Shown piece after piece: positions 34,188-44,979 of a DNA stretch of 64,000 nt (its first letter is position 1; each line of letters starts with the position of its first letter). The stretch is from Microbacteriaceae bacterium (GTDB taxonomy: Bacteria > Actinomycetota > Actinomycetes > Actinomycetales > Microbacteriaceae). Location of the stretch: positions 124,001 through 188,000 of the forward strand of contig WQZN01000001.1 in the NCBI GenBank assembly GCA_009780695.1, given 5' to 3'. The position numbers were made by a program, and so were the translations under genes. The notes beneath the pieces are model-generated. The model did no database searches, had not been told where the DNA came from, and was given only the letters and a program-made list of their open reading frames with translations.

Positions 34188-34775
34188 ATGACGCTGATCA
34201 TTGACCAGAAGACCGCCACCACGGACGCGCCGATCCTCGACGTGCTCGCCGAACGTTGGAGCCCCCGCGCCTTCACGACCGACGCCGTCGACGAGGCCAA
34301 GCTCGCGTCGGCCCTCGAGGCCGCCCGTTGGAGCCCCTCGGCCGGCAACTCGCAGCCGTGGCGGTTCATCGTCGCGCGCCGCGGCACCGAGGCCTTCGCG
34401 AAGGTCTCGGCGAGCCTGATGGGCTTCAACCAGGCGTGGGCTCCGCAGGCATCCGTGCTGCTCGTCGGCCTCTACACCGAGCTGCGCGACGGCGAGGGCA
34501 ACCTGCGCCCGACCCCGATCTACGACCTCGGCCAGGCCATGGCGCACCTGTCGGTGCAGGCGCACCACGACGGTCTGCACGTGCACCAGATGACCGGGTT
34601 CGTCGCCTCCGACCTCGCCGCGGCCTTCGAGCTGCCCGAGGATGTCAAGCCCTTCGTCGTCGCGGCGATCGGCACCGTCGGCACCCCGGACGACCTGGTC
34701 GCCGAGCTCGCCGAGCGCGAGCGCGCCCCGCGCACCCGCCTGGCGATCGACGAGATCGTCGTCGTCAACCAGTAA
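34188..34775 (+). CDS. Nitroreductase family protein
   Basis: A 195-residue FMN-dependent nitroreductase-fold protein. RWSPRAF and EAARWSPSAGNSQPWRFIV (about 45-63) are the FMN phosphate-binding motifs and AMAHLSVQAHHDGLHVHQMTG lines the dimer interface. The physiological substrate is unknown; quinones or nitroaromatics are typical. GAGAGGAG lies at good spacing before ATG 34188. It converges on the TetR gene. The reductase half of FbiB, missing from cofE here, belongs to this fold, but the link is only a possibility. Confidence 0.88.
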   Translation: MTLIIDQKTATTDAPILDVLAERWSPRAFTTDAVDEAKLASALEAARWSPSAGNSQPWRFIVARRGTEAFAKVSASLMGFNQAWAPQASVLLVGLYTELRDGEGNLRPTPIYDLGQAMAHLSVQAHHDGLHVHQMTGFVASDLAAAFELPEDVKPFVVAAIGTVGTPDDLVAELAERERAPRTRLAIDEIVVVNQ

Positions 34776-34787
34776 CGGCGCAGGCCG

Positions 34788-35369
34788 CTACCTCAGGCCC
34801 TCCGAGACGACTCGGACGAGACGCACGAGCGTCTCGTCCGAGTCGTTTCTGCGTTCGGCGGCCCAGGCGATCGAGCCGATGAGGGCGGCGACGTCGGATG
34901 CCTCGACATCGGCGCGGATCACGCCGGCTTCCTTCGCACGCCGCACGAGCTCGCGCGTGCCCGACTGCATGGGCATGCAGGTGGTGCGCAGCGGCGAGTC
35001 GGCCTCGCCGCCGGCGAAGGCCGCTCCGATCGAGTCGGGCAGCCCCGCGTAGGTGCGCAGGTGGCGCGCCATGACGAGGATCCACTCGTCGAGCGCGGCG
35101 CCCGCGTCAGCTTCGACCGACAGACGACGGGCCGCGTCGGCGAGCTCGCCGAGCGAGTCGTGCAGCGCCGCTGCGAGCAGGGCGTCGCGGGTGGGGAAGT
35201 GGCGGTACAGCGTGCCGGGGCCGACGCCCGCACGGCACGCGATGTCGTCGAGAGAGGCGCCGGTGCCCTTCTCGGCGAAGGCCTCTGCGGCGACCTTCAC
35301 GATCTTGTCGTAGTTGCGTTGCGCGTCCGCGCGCAGCGGCCGGCGCTCGGCGACATCCGCACCCATCAC
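34788..35369 (-). CDS. TetR family repressor of the adjacent MFS pump
   Basis: A 193-residue TetR regulator: RNYDKIVKVAAEAFAEKG then SLDDIACRAGVGPGTLYRHF is the DNA-binding domain (about 15-60). The C-terminal domain resembles that of SbtR-like regulators. It is divergent from the MFS gene at 35510 with 140 bases between, in which a palindrome fills the spacer of a near-consensus promoter. The stop lies 12 bases from the nitroreductase stop. Confidence 0.9.
   Translation of the reverse strand: MMGADVAERRPLRADAQRNYDKIVKVAAEAFAEKGTGASLDDIACRAGVGPGTLYRHFPTRDALLAAALHDSLGELADAARRLSVEADAGAALDEWILVMARHLRTYAGLPDSIGAAFAGGEADSPLRTTCMPMQSGTRELVRRAKEAGVIRADVEASDVAALIGSIAWAAERRNDSDETLVRLVRVVSEGLR
34807..34846 (+). 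terminator. Hairpin terminator of the nitroreductase gene
   Basis: Perfect 17-base arms (ACGACTCGGACGAGACG at 34807-34823, complement at 34830-34846), a six-base loop and a TTTCT after the stem. It lies within the 3' coding part of the opposing TetR gene. Confidence 0.7.
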
Positions 35370-35407
35370 TCGTTCACTCCCAGCGAAACGGATTCACTCT
35401 CCGCTTG

Positions 35408-35437
35408 TTGACAATGCGGAGACGGTCTCCATATATT
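35408..35437 (+). promoter_or_regulatory. Sigma-70 promoter with operator in its spacer (MFS pump)
   Basis: TTGACA (35408-35413) and TATATT (35432-35437) are 18 bases apart. The palindrome GGAGACGGTCTCC (35418-35430) occupies the spacer, where a bound TetR protein would block RNA polymerase. A further half-like site CGGAGACTCC follows at about 35451. Confidence 0.8.
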
Positions 35438-35509
35438 GATGGTTCCGAAGACGGAGACTCCCTCCGGATTTGGCTTCGACCATACACCTTCTCGTGTTGG
35501 GACACCCCT

Positions 35510-36988
35510 ATGAGCGACACACTCACCCTTGACCTCACCGGCCCGGAGGGTCTCCAGCCACCGCAGGCGACTCAGTCGACCGGCGAGGCCGCGCGGATGC
35601 CCCGCGCGTCGGTTCTCGGCCTGATCACCGTCTTCATCACCCAGTTGATGCTCGTCGTCGACGCCAGCATCGTGAACGTCGCGCTGCCTGACATCCAGCG
35701 CGAACTGCACTTCACGCCGAGCGGCCTGAGCTGGGTCGTCACCGGCTACGCCCTCGCCTTCGCCGGCCTCATGTTGCTGACCGGCAAGCTCGGCTCGATC
35801 ATCGGCCCGAAGCGCGCCCTCGTCATCGGCACGCTCGTCTTCATCGCGGCGAGCGCCGCGGGCGGTCTCGCGCCGACGGCGTCGGCTCTGATCATCGCGC
35901 GCGTCGTCCAGGGCGTCGGCGCGGCGATCGCGGCGCCGTCGACCCTCGTGCTGCTCATCGCCAACACCACGCCCGGCGCGCACCGCAACCGCGCCATGAG
36001 CCTGTTCGTGCTCGCGGCCGGCTCGGGCGGTGCGATCGGGCTCATTCTCGGCGGCATCCTCACCACGAGCCTCGGCTGGCAGTGGGTCATGTTCGTCAAC
36101 GTGCCGATCGGCATCGTGATCGCGCTCGGCGCGCTGTTCTTCCTGCGCGAGACCGAGCGGACCCGCGAGCACCTCGACTACGGCGGCGCGGCGACGAGCG
36201 TCATCGCGATGATCGCGCTCGTGTACGGCTTCACCACGGCCGCGACATCCGGCTGGGGCAGCCCCGTCGTCATCGCCTCGTTCGCGATCGCGGCGGCCTC
36301 GCTCATCGCCCTCGTGCTGATCGAGCGCGGGCACCGCTCGCCCGTCGTGCCGCTGCAGCTGTTCACGCGCTCGCGCAGCGCCGTGCCGCTCGTCGCGATG
36401 CTGCTCGTGCCCGCCGGCATGTTCGCGTTCTTCTACCTGATCACGCTCTTCACCCAGGACGTCTACCACTACGACGCCCTCGGCACCGGCTTCGCGCTGC
36501 TGCCCTTCGTGACCGTGATGATCGTGGTGTCGCAGCTCGCCCCGCGCCTGCTCGCCCGCTTCGGCGAGCGCCTGGTCGGCGCCGTCGGGCTCGCGGGGCT
36601 CGTCGTCGGGCTCGGCTGGCTGTCGCGACTCGATGCGTCGGAGGGGTATGCCACCGGCATCCTCGGCCCGATCATCGTCATGGGCTTCGGGGCCGGGCTC
36701 ACCTTCGCCCCGATCACCGGGGTGATCATGGCGCACGCGCCCGCGGGCCACGTCGGCGCGACGTCGTCGGTGCTGCAGACCATGCAGCAGCTCGGCGGGT
36801 CGATCGGCGTCGCCGTGCTGTCGACCGTGTTCGTCTCGGCTGCGGCCGCCTCGGGCCTCGCGGGCGGTCTCACGACGGCGATCGTCGGCGGCGTCGTGTT
36901 CGTCGGGGTCGCCTTCGTGCTCTACGCGGTGTGGGGGTCGGATGCCCCGGCCGCCGACCCCGAGGCGGAGGCGGTGGTGCTGCACTGA
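35510..36988 (+). CDS. MFS transporter, DHA2 (14-helix) drug efflux family
   Basis: A 492-residue integral membrane exporter. It has fourteen hydrophobic segments, motif D1 (MLVVDASIVNVALPDIQREL), motif A-like LTGKLGSIIGPKRALVIG and motif C (GSGGAIGLILGGILTTSLGWQWVMFVNVP, in two parts). Drug or toxic-compound export is expected from the family. ATG 35510 is taken because the family N-terminus starts near there; no strong ribosome binding site is visible. Repressed, very probably, by the divergent TetR protein. A strong terminator follows. Confidence 0.92.
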   Translation: MSDTLTLDLTGPEGLQPPQATQSTGEAARMPRASVLGLITVFITQLMLVVDASIVNVALPDIQRELHFTPSGLSWVVTGYALAFAGLMLLTGKLGSIIGPKRALVIGTLVFIAASAAGGLAPTASALIIARVVQGVGAAIAAPSTLVLLIANTTPGAHRNRAMSLFVLAAGSGGAIGLILGGILTTSLGWQWVMFVNVPIGIVIALGALFFLRETERTREHLDYGGAATSVIAMIALVYGFTTAATSGWGSPVVIASFAIAAASLIALVLIERGHRSPVVPLQLFTRSRSAVPLVAMLLVPAGMFAFFYLITLFTQDVYHYDALGTGFALLPFVTVMIVVSQLAPRLLARFGERLVGAVGLAGLVVGLGWLSRLDASEGYATGILGPIIVMGFGAGLTFAPITGVIMAHAPAGHVGATSSVLQTMQQLGGSIGVAVLSTVFVSAAAASGLAGGLTTAIVGGVVFVGVAFVLYAVWGSDAPAADPEAEAVVLH

Positions 36989-37024
36989 TCCCGCCAATCC
37001 GGTCGCACGGCGACCGGAGGCGAC

Positions 37025-37068
37025 CCACAAGGGCCGCGCGCACCGCTTGGTGCGCGCGGCCCTTGTGG
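37025..37068 (+). terminator. Strong terminator after the MFS gene
   Basis: Perfect 20-base arms (37025-37044 and 37049-37068, core AAGGGCCGCGCGCACC) with the tetraloop GCTT. It lies 37 bases after the stop of the MFS gene. Confidence 0.85.
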
Positions 37069-37119
37069 TGTGCGCACACCGCGATCCTGCACAGCCCCAG
37101 CCTTCATCCATACAAAGTT

Positions 37120-37140
37120 GCATGTGTCTTGTATTTATGT
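37120..37140 (+). promoter_or_regulatory. AT-rich motif upstream of the SipW cluster
   Basis: GCATGT, five bases, then GTATTTATGT. The same two blocks occur two bases apart at 22948-22965 before the surface-protein operon. It is the most AT-rich part of the 293-base gap and probably includes the promoter. Confidence 0.45.
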
Positions 37141-37281
37141 AGAATCTTGTATATGAGCGGGGCGGTGAGCCACCGGGCCCGGACTCATCTCCCGCCCGGG
37201 CAGACAGCCGGGGGCGAAGACGACAGCTGATGTCACCGGTGAAAGTGGGGTCGGCACCGACATGAAAGGCAGACAAATCTC

Positions 37282-37857
37282 ATGAACAAGCTGTTCAAGG
37301 GCGCTGTCGCCGGTGCTGCCGGCGTGGCCCTCCTCCTCGGCGGCGCGGGCACGTTCGCGCTGTGGAACACAGATATGCCGATCGGTGACAGCCAGACCAT
37401 CACCGCGGGCACCTTGGCGTGGGCGAACCCCGGAACCGGCACCTGGCTGCTCAACGGGCAGGCCGTCGACCCGTCGACCGCGCTCCTCGTCCCCGGCGAT
37501 GTCCTGACGTACACCGTCACGGGCGCCACCTACACCGCGACCGGCGACTACATCGCCGGAACCATCGGCGCCGACTGGGCAGGCCTGGCACCGGGCGGAT
37601 CCGGCGCGGATGCCGACTTCTACAGCAATCTCGACGTGAGCATCACCGTCGGCGGCACTGACGTCACGAACACGACGATCGATCTCACGCCCGGCACCGG
37701 CGTGGCCCTCGGCACCGTGGTCGTGACCATTGGGTTCAACCCGACCACGACGACCGGCACCGACGGCCAAGGCGGCACGGTGAACCTCAGCGCCTTCAAC
37801 CTGACCCTCCAGCAGGTTGCGCACACCGGTCAGCCGAGCCCGTATCCGACGATCTAG
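37282..37857 (+). CDS. Alternate-signal (SipW-type) exported protein 1
   Basis: A 191-residue exported protein of the alternate signal peptide family: MNKLFKGAVAGAAGVALLLG followed by GAGTFALWNTDM, the typical ALWN boundary after the hydrophobic core. The mature part is Thr/Gly/Asp-rich beta sequence. By analogy with TasA-like proteins it may form extracellular fibres or a matrix. It lies first in a three-gene set with a second such protein and a SipW-type peptidase, which is likely to process it. Confidence 0.85.
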   Translation: MNKLFKGAVAGAAGVALLLGGAGTFALWNTDMPIGDSQTITAGTLAWANPGTGTWLLNGQAVDPSTALLVPGDVLTYTVTGATYTATGDYIAGTIGADWAGLAPGGSGADADFYSNLDVSITVGGTDVTNTTIDLTPGTGVALGTVVVTIGFNPTTTTGTDGQGGTVNLSAFNLTLQQVAHTGQPSPYPTI

Positions 37858-37972
37858 TCGCCATATAGGTCGGACTGACCACGAGCAGGGGATGCCGCAC
37901 CCGTCGCGGCATCCCCGTTGTCATACCCGGGCCTCGCACCCGACATCCGCCACTCACAGAAAGGCCATGATC

Positions 37973-38974
37973 ATGGGACGCCACACGGCAGCGCTCTCGC
38001 CGATGCAACGCATCCGGCGTGCGCTTGCCGGCGTCTCGGCCGTGAGCATGGCCCTGATCGTCGGCACGATCTCAACGCAGGGCGGCACATACGCACTGTG
38101 GAATGACAGCCTGCCGATCGGTACCGGCACCATCACCTCGGGGCTTCCGGAACTCGTCATCGAGGGCTTCGATGGGCTCGACCACGAGTACACGCTGCTC
38201 GGGCTCGCCACGTCGGCGACTGTCACAGTGGCCAATGAAGGCAACGTGCCGTTGCACGGATTCGATGCGACCATCACGGTCGGCGACGGTCTGGCCGATC
38301 TGTTGAACGAGGTCAGCATTTACTTCACCGCCCAGAACAGCTCGACGCCGATCAGCATCACCGACTGGCTCGCAGACACCACGCTCGCCCCGCAGCAGTC
38401 GGTGACGTACACCGCCCACACCTCGGTGCTGTCGGGTGTCCTCACGGGGGCGCTCACCGGCAATCAGGTGACCGCGCAGGTGGATGTCACCGCACAGGCG
38501 GGCACCTCGTGGTCCGTCAGCGATCGGGATTCGTTCACCCAGTCGGTCGGGGTCACCGTCGATCCGCCCGCCGAGGACTTCAACATGACCTTCGCGCTGT
38601 ACGGCGATCGAGCTCACAGCATGGACGTCGCCTGGATCGCGCCTCCGGGCCTTACCCACCTCGACCAGTTCCACCTCCAGATCAACGGCATTCAGCTTCC
38701 GGATTCGTCGAGCTTCAATTGGCCCCATCAGACGGTCTCGACTCAGGATGTACCACCGCAGTACCGTCCAACCTCGGTCGATCAGACGATCGCGCTCGTG
38801 TTCACCGTCACCCTGAACACCGACCCGACGGTCATCGCCCAAGGCACTATCTGGGTCATCGGCGGGGACGGAGGCGACTTCTACTTCATCAATGTCGCGC
38901 CGACCGCCGCAGCCGAGGCCGCGGAACCGGCTCCGGCCGGAGCCGCGGACGAGGCATCCGCCGCCCACAACTGA
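37973..38974 (+). CDS. Alternate-signal (SipW-type) exported protein 2
   Basis: A 333-residue exported protein. The signal region (RALAGVSAVSMALIVGTIS) ends in TYALWNDSLPIG, the same ALWN boundary as in the preceding protein. A long beta-rich mature part follows, and an Ala/Glu-rich C-terminal tail (AAAEAAEPAPAGAADEASAA) without membrane anchor. Two in-frame ATGs compete, 37967 and 37973; the latter has better spacing to AAAGG. Probably co-exported with protein 1. Confidence 0.82.
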   Translation: MGRHTAALSPMQRIRRALAGVSAVSMALIVGTISTQGGTYALWNDSLPIGTGTITSGLPELVIEGFDGLDHEYTLLGLATSATVTVANEGNVPLHGFDATITVGDGLADLLNEVSIYFTAQNSSTPISITDWLADTTLAPQQSVTYTAHTSVLSGVLTGALTGNQVTAQVDVTAQAGTSWSVSDRDSFTQSVGVTVDPPAEDFNMTFALYGDRAHSMDVAWIAPPGLTHLDQFHLQINGIQLPDSSSFNWPHQTVSTQDVPPQYRPTSVDQTIALVFTVTLNTDPTVIAQGTIWVIGGDGGDFYFINVAPTAAAEAAEPAPAGAADEASAAHN

Positions 38975-39007
38975 GTCCCTCATGCGAACGAAACGAAGGA
39001 ACCCACG

Positions 39008-39661
39008 ATGACAACCGCGACCGTCCGTGCCCCGGCTGCGGCGACCGCCGACAAGCGCCGGCGCCCGCAGAGGAACGACGGGGTGCTCGCTTGGCTCTGG
39101 TACGGGGTGAGCGCGGGGCTGCTCGCCGTCATCCTCGGCCTCGCAGTCGTCGCGATCGCACTGCCGCGGCTCGCGGGTGCCGTCCCGCTCACCGTCCTCA
39201 GCCCCTCGATGGAGCCGAGCCTGCCGCCGGGCACCATGCTCGTCGTCCGGCCGCTCACCGAAGCCGAGATGCACACGATCCGCATCGGCGACGTGATCTC
39301 GTACCAGCCGAACCCGCTCGACCCGACGCTCATCACGCACCGCGTCGTCGGCATCACCTCGGTGCAGAACGGCAGCTTCATCTTCACCGTGCAGGGCGAC
39401 GCCAACGCGCAGCCCGACCCGCCCGTGCGCAGCCTGCAGGTGCGCGCCAAGCTCTGGTACTCGATCCCCGGCCTCGGCTGGGTCAACAATCTGGTCAACG
39501 CGCAGGGCAACCGCGCGTGGATCATCCCGACCACAGCGGGCCTGCTCTTCGCCTATGCCGGCTACACCGTGACCGCTGCGGCGGTGACGACGATCAAGGG
39601 AAGGCAGCAGGACAAGAACGCAGTGGGCGAGGATGCCGCGCGCGCGGCCCGACTGCGCTGA
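39008..39661 (+). CDS. sipW: Signal peptidase I, SipW/ER type
   Basis: A 217-residue membrane protease with one helix near the N-terminus (30-52) and one near the C-terminus (~175-195). The catalytic Ser67 lies in LSPSMEPSLPPGT. His111 in ITHRVVG replaces the Lys of the usual bacterial enzyme, the mark of the SipW/archaeal type. QGDANAQPDP holds the conserved Asp residues. It follows two alternate-signal proteins that should be its substrates. Confidence 0.9.
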   Translation: MTTATVRAPAAATADKRRRPQRNDGVLAWLWYGVSAGLLAVILGLAVVAIALPRLAGAVPLTVLSPSMEPSLPPGTMLVVRPLTEAEMHTIRIGDVISYQPNPLDPTLITHRVVGITSVQNGSFIFTVQGDANAQPDPPVRSLQVRAKLWYSIPGLGWVNNLVNAQGNRAWIIPTTAGLLFAYAGYTVTAAAVTTIKGRQQDKNAVGEDAARAARLR

Positions 39662-39742
39662 ACGGCCCGGGCTGCGCCGCACGGACGTCCGTAGCGCACA
39701 GTCGGGGCCGTCTGGCGCAGTTGGGCGGGCGGCGACCCGCAG

Positions 39743-40804
39743 CTACGCCGTCAACAGCACCTTGATCGCGCGGCGCTCATCCATGGCGGCGTAGGCCTCG
39801 GCCACCTCCGACATGGGCAGGGTCAGGTCGAAGACCCGGCCCGGCTGCAGCGCGCCGCTCCACACCTCGGGAAGCAGCTCGTCGATGTAGTTGCGCACCG
39901 GGGCGACGCCGCCGCGCACGCCGACGTTCGTGTTGAACAGCTGGCGCACGGGCAGTTCGGGGCCGCCGGCGGGGACGCCGACGAAGCCGACCTGGCCGCC
40001 GGGGCGCGCGGAGCGCAGCGCCTGGTCGAAGGACTCCTTCGTGCCGACCGCCTCGATCACGGCATCCGCCCCGATGCCGCCGAACAGCGCGCGCACGGCC
40101 TCGACGCCCGCCTCGCCGCGCTCGGCGACGATGTCAGTCGCGCCGAAGTCGCGGCCGAGGTCCTGCCTGTCCTCGTGGCGCGACATGAGGACGATGCGGG
40201 ATGCCCCGAGCCGCTTGCTCGCGAGCACGCCGCTGAGCCCCACCGCGCCGTCGCCCACGACGACGACGTTCGAGCCGCGCTGCACGCCGGCAGAGACGGC
40301 GGCGTGGTGACCCGTGAGGAACACGTCGGCGAGGGTGAGCAAGTGCGGAATCTGCTCGTCGGTCGGCATGCCCGGCGTCGCGACGAGCGTGCCGTCGGCG
40401 TGCGGAACGCGGACGTACTCGCCCTGGCCGCCCTCGACGGCGTTGCCGGCGTGGTCGCGGCCTCCCCACCAGCCGACGTTCTGACACGAGGTCGAGAAGC
40501 CGTTCCGGCAGTTCTCGCACGTCATGTCACAGTCGTAGAACGACGCGATGACGAAGTCGCCGACCTTGATCTTGCCGACCCGCTCGCCGATCTGCTCGAC
40601 GATGCCCACGAACTCGTGGCCCATGCGCGCCGGCTCGGTGACCTGCTGCACGCCGCGGTAGCGCCACAGGTCGGACCCGCACACGCAGGCCGCGACGACC
40701 CGGACGATCGCATCCAGCCCCGCTCCCTCGCCGGTCGTGAGCCGGGGGTCGGGGGCCTCTTCCCAGCGGACATCGTTGGTTCCGTAGATCGTCGTCGCGT
40801 GCAT
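39743..40804 (-). CDS. Zinc-dependent alcohol dehydrogenase family protein
   Basis: A 353-residue medium-chain dehydrogenase. Catalytic zinc ligands lie in ACVCGSD and GHEFVG; the structural zinc site is CDMTCENCRNGFSTSC, and VVVGDGAVGLSGVLASKRLG is the NAD(P) Rossmann loop. The gene is divergent from ggt with only 36 bases between the starts. Its ATG lies six bases after TAGGCT, so it is probably leaderless. The substrate is unknown. Confidence 0.9.
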   Translation of the reverse strand: MHATTIYGTNDVRWEEAPDPRLTTGEGAGLDAIVRVVAACVCGSDLWRYRGVQQVTEPARMGHEFVGIVEQIGERVGKIKVGDFVIASFYDCDMTCENCRNGFSTSCQNVGWWGGRDHAGNAVEGGQGEYVRVPHADGTLVATPGMPTDEQIPHLLTLADVFLTGHHAAVSAGVQRGSNVVVVGDGAVGLSGVLASKRLGASRIVLMSRHEDRQDLGRDFGATDIVAERGEAGVEAVRALFGGIGADAVIEAVGTKESFDQALRSARPGGQVGFVGVPAGGPELPVRQLFNTNVGVRGGVAPVRNYIDELLPEVWSGALQPGRVFDLTLPMSEVAEAYAAMDERRAIKVLLTA

Positions 40805-40810
40805 GTTCTC

Positions 40811-40834
40811 AGCCTAGGTCGGGCGGGTTAACGT
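40811..40834. promoter_or_regulatory. Divergent leaderless promoters in a 36-base gap
   Basis: TAGGCT on the minus strand (40811-40816) is six bases before the dehydrogenase ATG, and TAACGT on the plus strand (40829-40834) is six bases before the ggt GTG. The -35 region of each promoter must lie in or near the other promoter or gene. Confidence 0.65.
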
Positions 40835-40840
40835 GGCCGG

Positions 40841-42745
40841 GTGAGCTTTTCGACGGCGACTGCGTTCACCACCCGGCCGACTCTGCGCGGAACCTTCGGC
40901 ATGGCCGCGTCGACTCATTGGCTCGCGACCGCGACGGCGCAGTCGGTGCTCGAGCGCGGCGGCAACGCCGTCGACGCCGCGGTCGCCGCCGGCTTCGTGC
41001 TGCACGTCGTCGAGCCGCACCTGAACGGGCCGGGCGGCGATCTGACGGGGCTGTTCCAGTTGGCGGACGAGCCGGATGCCGGCGCCGCACGTGTCTTCAT
41101 GGGGCAGGGCCCCGCGCCCGAGCGTGCGACGCTCGAGCACTACCGCGACGCCGAGGGGCTGAGCGAGGTTCCGGGCGCGGGGGCCCTCGCCGCCGCCGTG
41201 CCCGGGTCGGTCGACGCGTGGCTGTGGCTGCTGGCCGAGCACGGCACGTGGGAGCTCGACGCGGTGCTGGCGTACGCGATCCGGTACGCGTCGGACGGGC
41301 ATCCGATCGCCCCGGCCGTGGTGACCACGATCGAGCGCATCGCACCGCACTTCCGCGCGCACTGGCCGTCCTCCGCCGCGCTGTGGCTCGACGCGGAAGG
41401 GCGCGCCCCCGAAGTCGGCTCGATCGTGAAGAACCCGGCCTACGCGCAGGTGCTGCGGCGGCTGATCGCCTCCGGGCCCGACGACGGCACCCGCCTCGAC
41501 CGCGTCGAGGCCGCCCGCGCCGCATGGAAGTCGGGCTTCGTCGCGCAGGCGATCGAGGGTTTCGTCGCCGCCCCGCACCGGCACAGCGACGGCCGCGACC
41601 ACGCGGGCGTGCTGCAGGCATCCGATCTCACCGCCTTCCAGCCGGGCGAGGAAGACCCGGTCACGCTCGAATTCCGAGGCGTCACCGTCGCGAAGACGGG
41701 GCCGTGGGGGCAGGGCCCGGTGCTGCTGCAGGCGCTGGCGATCCTCGAGGCGTACGGGCGGCTGCACGGGCTCGACGACGAGCACCTCGACCCGTCGACG
41801 GCGTTCGGCATCCACGTGATCGCCGAGGCCGAGAAGCTCGCCCTCGCCGACCGCGACGCCTGGTACGGCGACCCGGCATTCGTCGACGTGCCGCTCACGA
41901 CGCTGCTCTCGCCGGCCTACGCCGCCGAGCGTGCCGCCCTCATCGGCGAGCGCGCCAGCGCCGAGCTGCGGCCCGGCTCACCCGATGGGCGCACGCCCGT
42001 CGCGCTGGCCGGCGACACCGGGGCCGGGAAGTCGGGGCTCGCCGACCCCGACGAGCAGAGCGGCGCAGCCGATGCGGATGCCGGCGCCGGGGCATCCGCA
42101 CGGGTCGCCTCCGCCTTCATCGGCGAGCCGACCATCGATCGCGCCGGGCAGACCCGCGGTGACACCTGCCACCTCGACGTGATCGACGCGCATGGCAACA
42201 TCGTGACCGTGACGCCGTCGGGCGGCTGGCTGCAGTCGTCGCCGGCGATCCCCGGGCTGGGGTTCTGCCTCGGCACGCGCCTGCAGATGGCATGGCTCGA
42301 CCCCGACTCGCCGAGCGCCCTGCGCCCGGGCGCGCGGCCCCGCACGACCCTGTCGGCGACGCTCGTGTTGGATGCCGACGGGAGGGCGCTGTTCAGCCTC
42401 GGCACGCCGGGCGGCGATCAACAGGACCAGTGGCAGCTGCCCGCCCTGTTGCGCATGATCGTCGGAGGGTGGACACCGCAGGCGGCGATCGATGCGCCCG
42501 CGTTCCACACGACCTCGCACCTCTCGAGCTTCTGGCCGCGCGTGTGGGAGCCGGCGGGCCTCGTGGTCGAGGCCCGGGCCGGGGACGCCGTCATCGCCGA
42601 GCTCGAGGCGCGCGGACATCGGGTGACCGTGTCGGGCGACTGGACGCTCGGGCGGCTGTCGGCCGTCGGGCGGGATGCCGCGACCGGCGTGCTCTGGGCG
42701 GCCGCGAACCCCCGCGGCATGCAGGGGTACGCCGCGGGGCGCTGA
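40841..42745 (+). CDS. ggt: Gamma-glutamyltransferase family protein
   Basis: A 634-residue Ntn-hydrolase-type precursor that in its family cleaves gamma-glutamyl amides such as glutathione after self-processing at a Thr. The likely nucleophile is Thr442 in RGDTCHLDVID. The large-subunit part has GGNAVDAAVAAGFVLHV and GPGGDLTG; the small-subunit part has SGGWLQSSPAIPGLGF, RPRTTLSATLV and GTPGGDQQ. A Gly/Ala/Asp-rich insert precedes the cleavage point. No signal peptide is seen, so it seems cytosolic. GTG 40841 has a leaderless promoter. Confidence 0.9.
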   Translation: MSFSTATAFTTRPTLRGTFGMAASTHWLATATAQSVLERGGNAVDAAVAAGFVLHVVEPHLNGPGGDLTGLFQLADEPDAGAARVFMGQGPAPERATLEHYRDAEGLSEVPGAGALAAAVPGSVDAWLWLLAEHGTWELDAVLAYAIRYASDGHPIAPAVVTTIERIAPHFRAHWPSSAALWLDAEGRAPEVGSIVKNPAYAQVLRRLIASGPDDGTRLDRVEAARAAWKSGFVAQAIEGFVAAPHRHSDGRDHAGVLQASDLTAFQPGEEDPVTLEFRGVTVAKTGPWGQGPVLLQALAILEAYGRLHGLDDEHLDPSTAFGIHVIAEAEKLALADRDAWYGDPAFVDVPLTTLLSPAYAAERAALIGERASAELRPGSPDGRTPVALAGDTGAGKSGLADPDEQSGAADADAGAGASARVASAFIGEPTIDRAGQTRGDTCHLDVIDAHGNIVTVTPSGGWLQSSPAIPGLGFCLGTRLQMAWLDPDSPSALRPGARPRTTLSATLVLDADGRALFSLGTPGGDQQDQWQLPALLRMIVGGWTPQAAIDAPAFHTTSHLSSFWPRVWEPAGLVVEARAGDAVIAELEARGHRVTVSGDWTLGRLSAVGRDAATGVLWAAANPRGMQGYAAGR

Positions 42746-42754
42746 CGCCGGGGA

Positions 42755-44938
<2,184 letters not shown>

Positions 44939-44979
44939 GTTGCGGGTGGTTCCTTTCGTGGTGCGGGATGCCGTTAAAA

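Noticed and set aside
34188-34775. Nitroreductase as the missing FbiB reductase
   Set aside because: It has its own promoter region, lies 20 kb away and looks like a general nitroreductase. Kept only as a remark, not as a call.
35366-37276. 636-codon minus-strand frame opposite the MFS gene
   Set aside because: Charged low-complexity sequence (runs of Arg, Glu, His) and the opposite strand encodes a standard 14-helix exporter under a near-consensus promoter.
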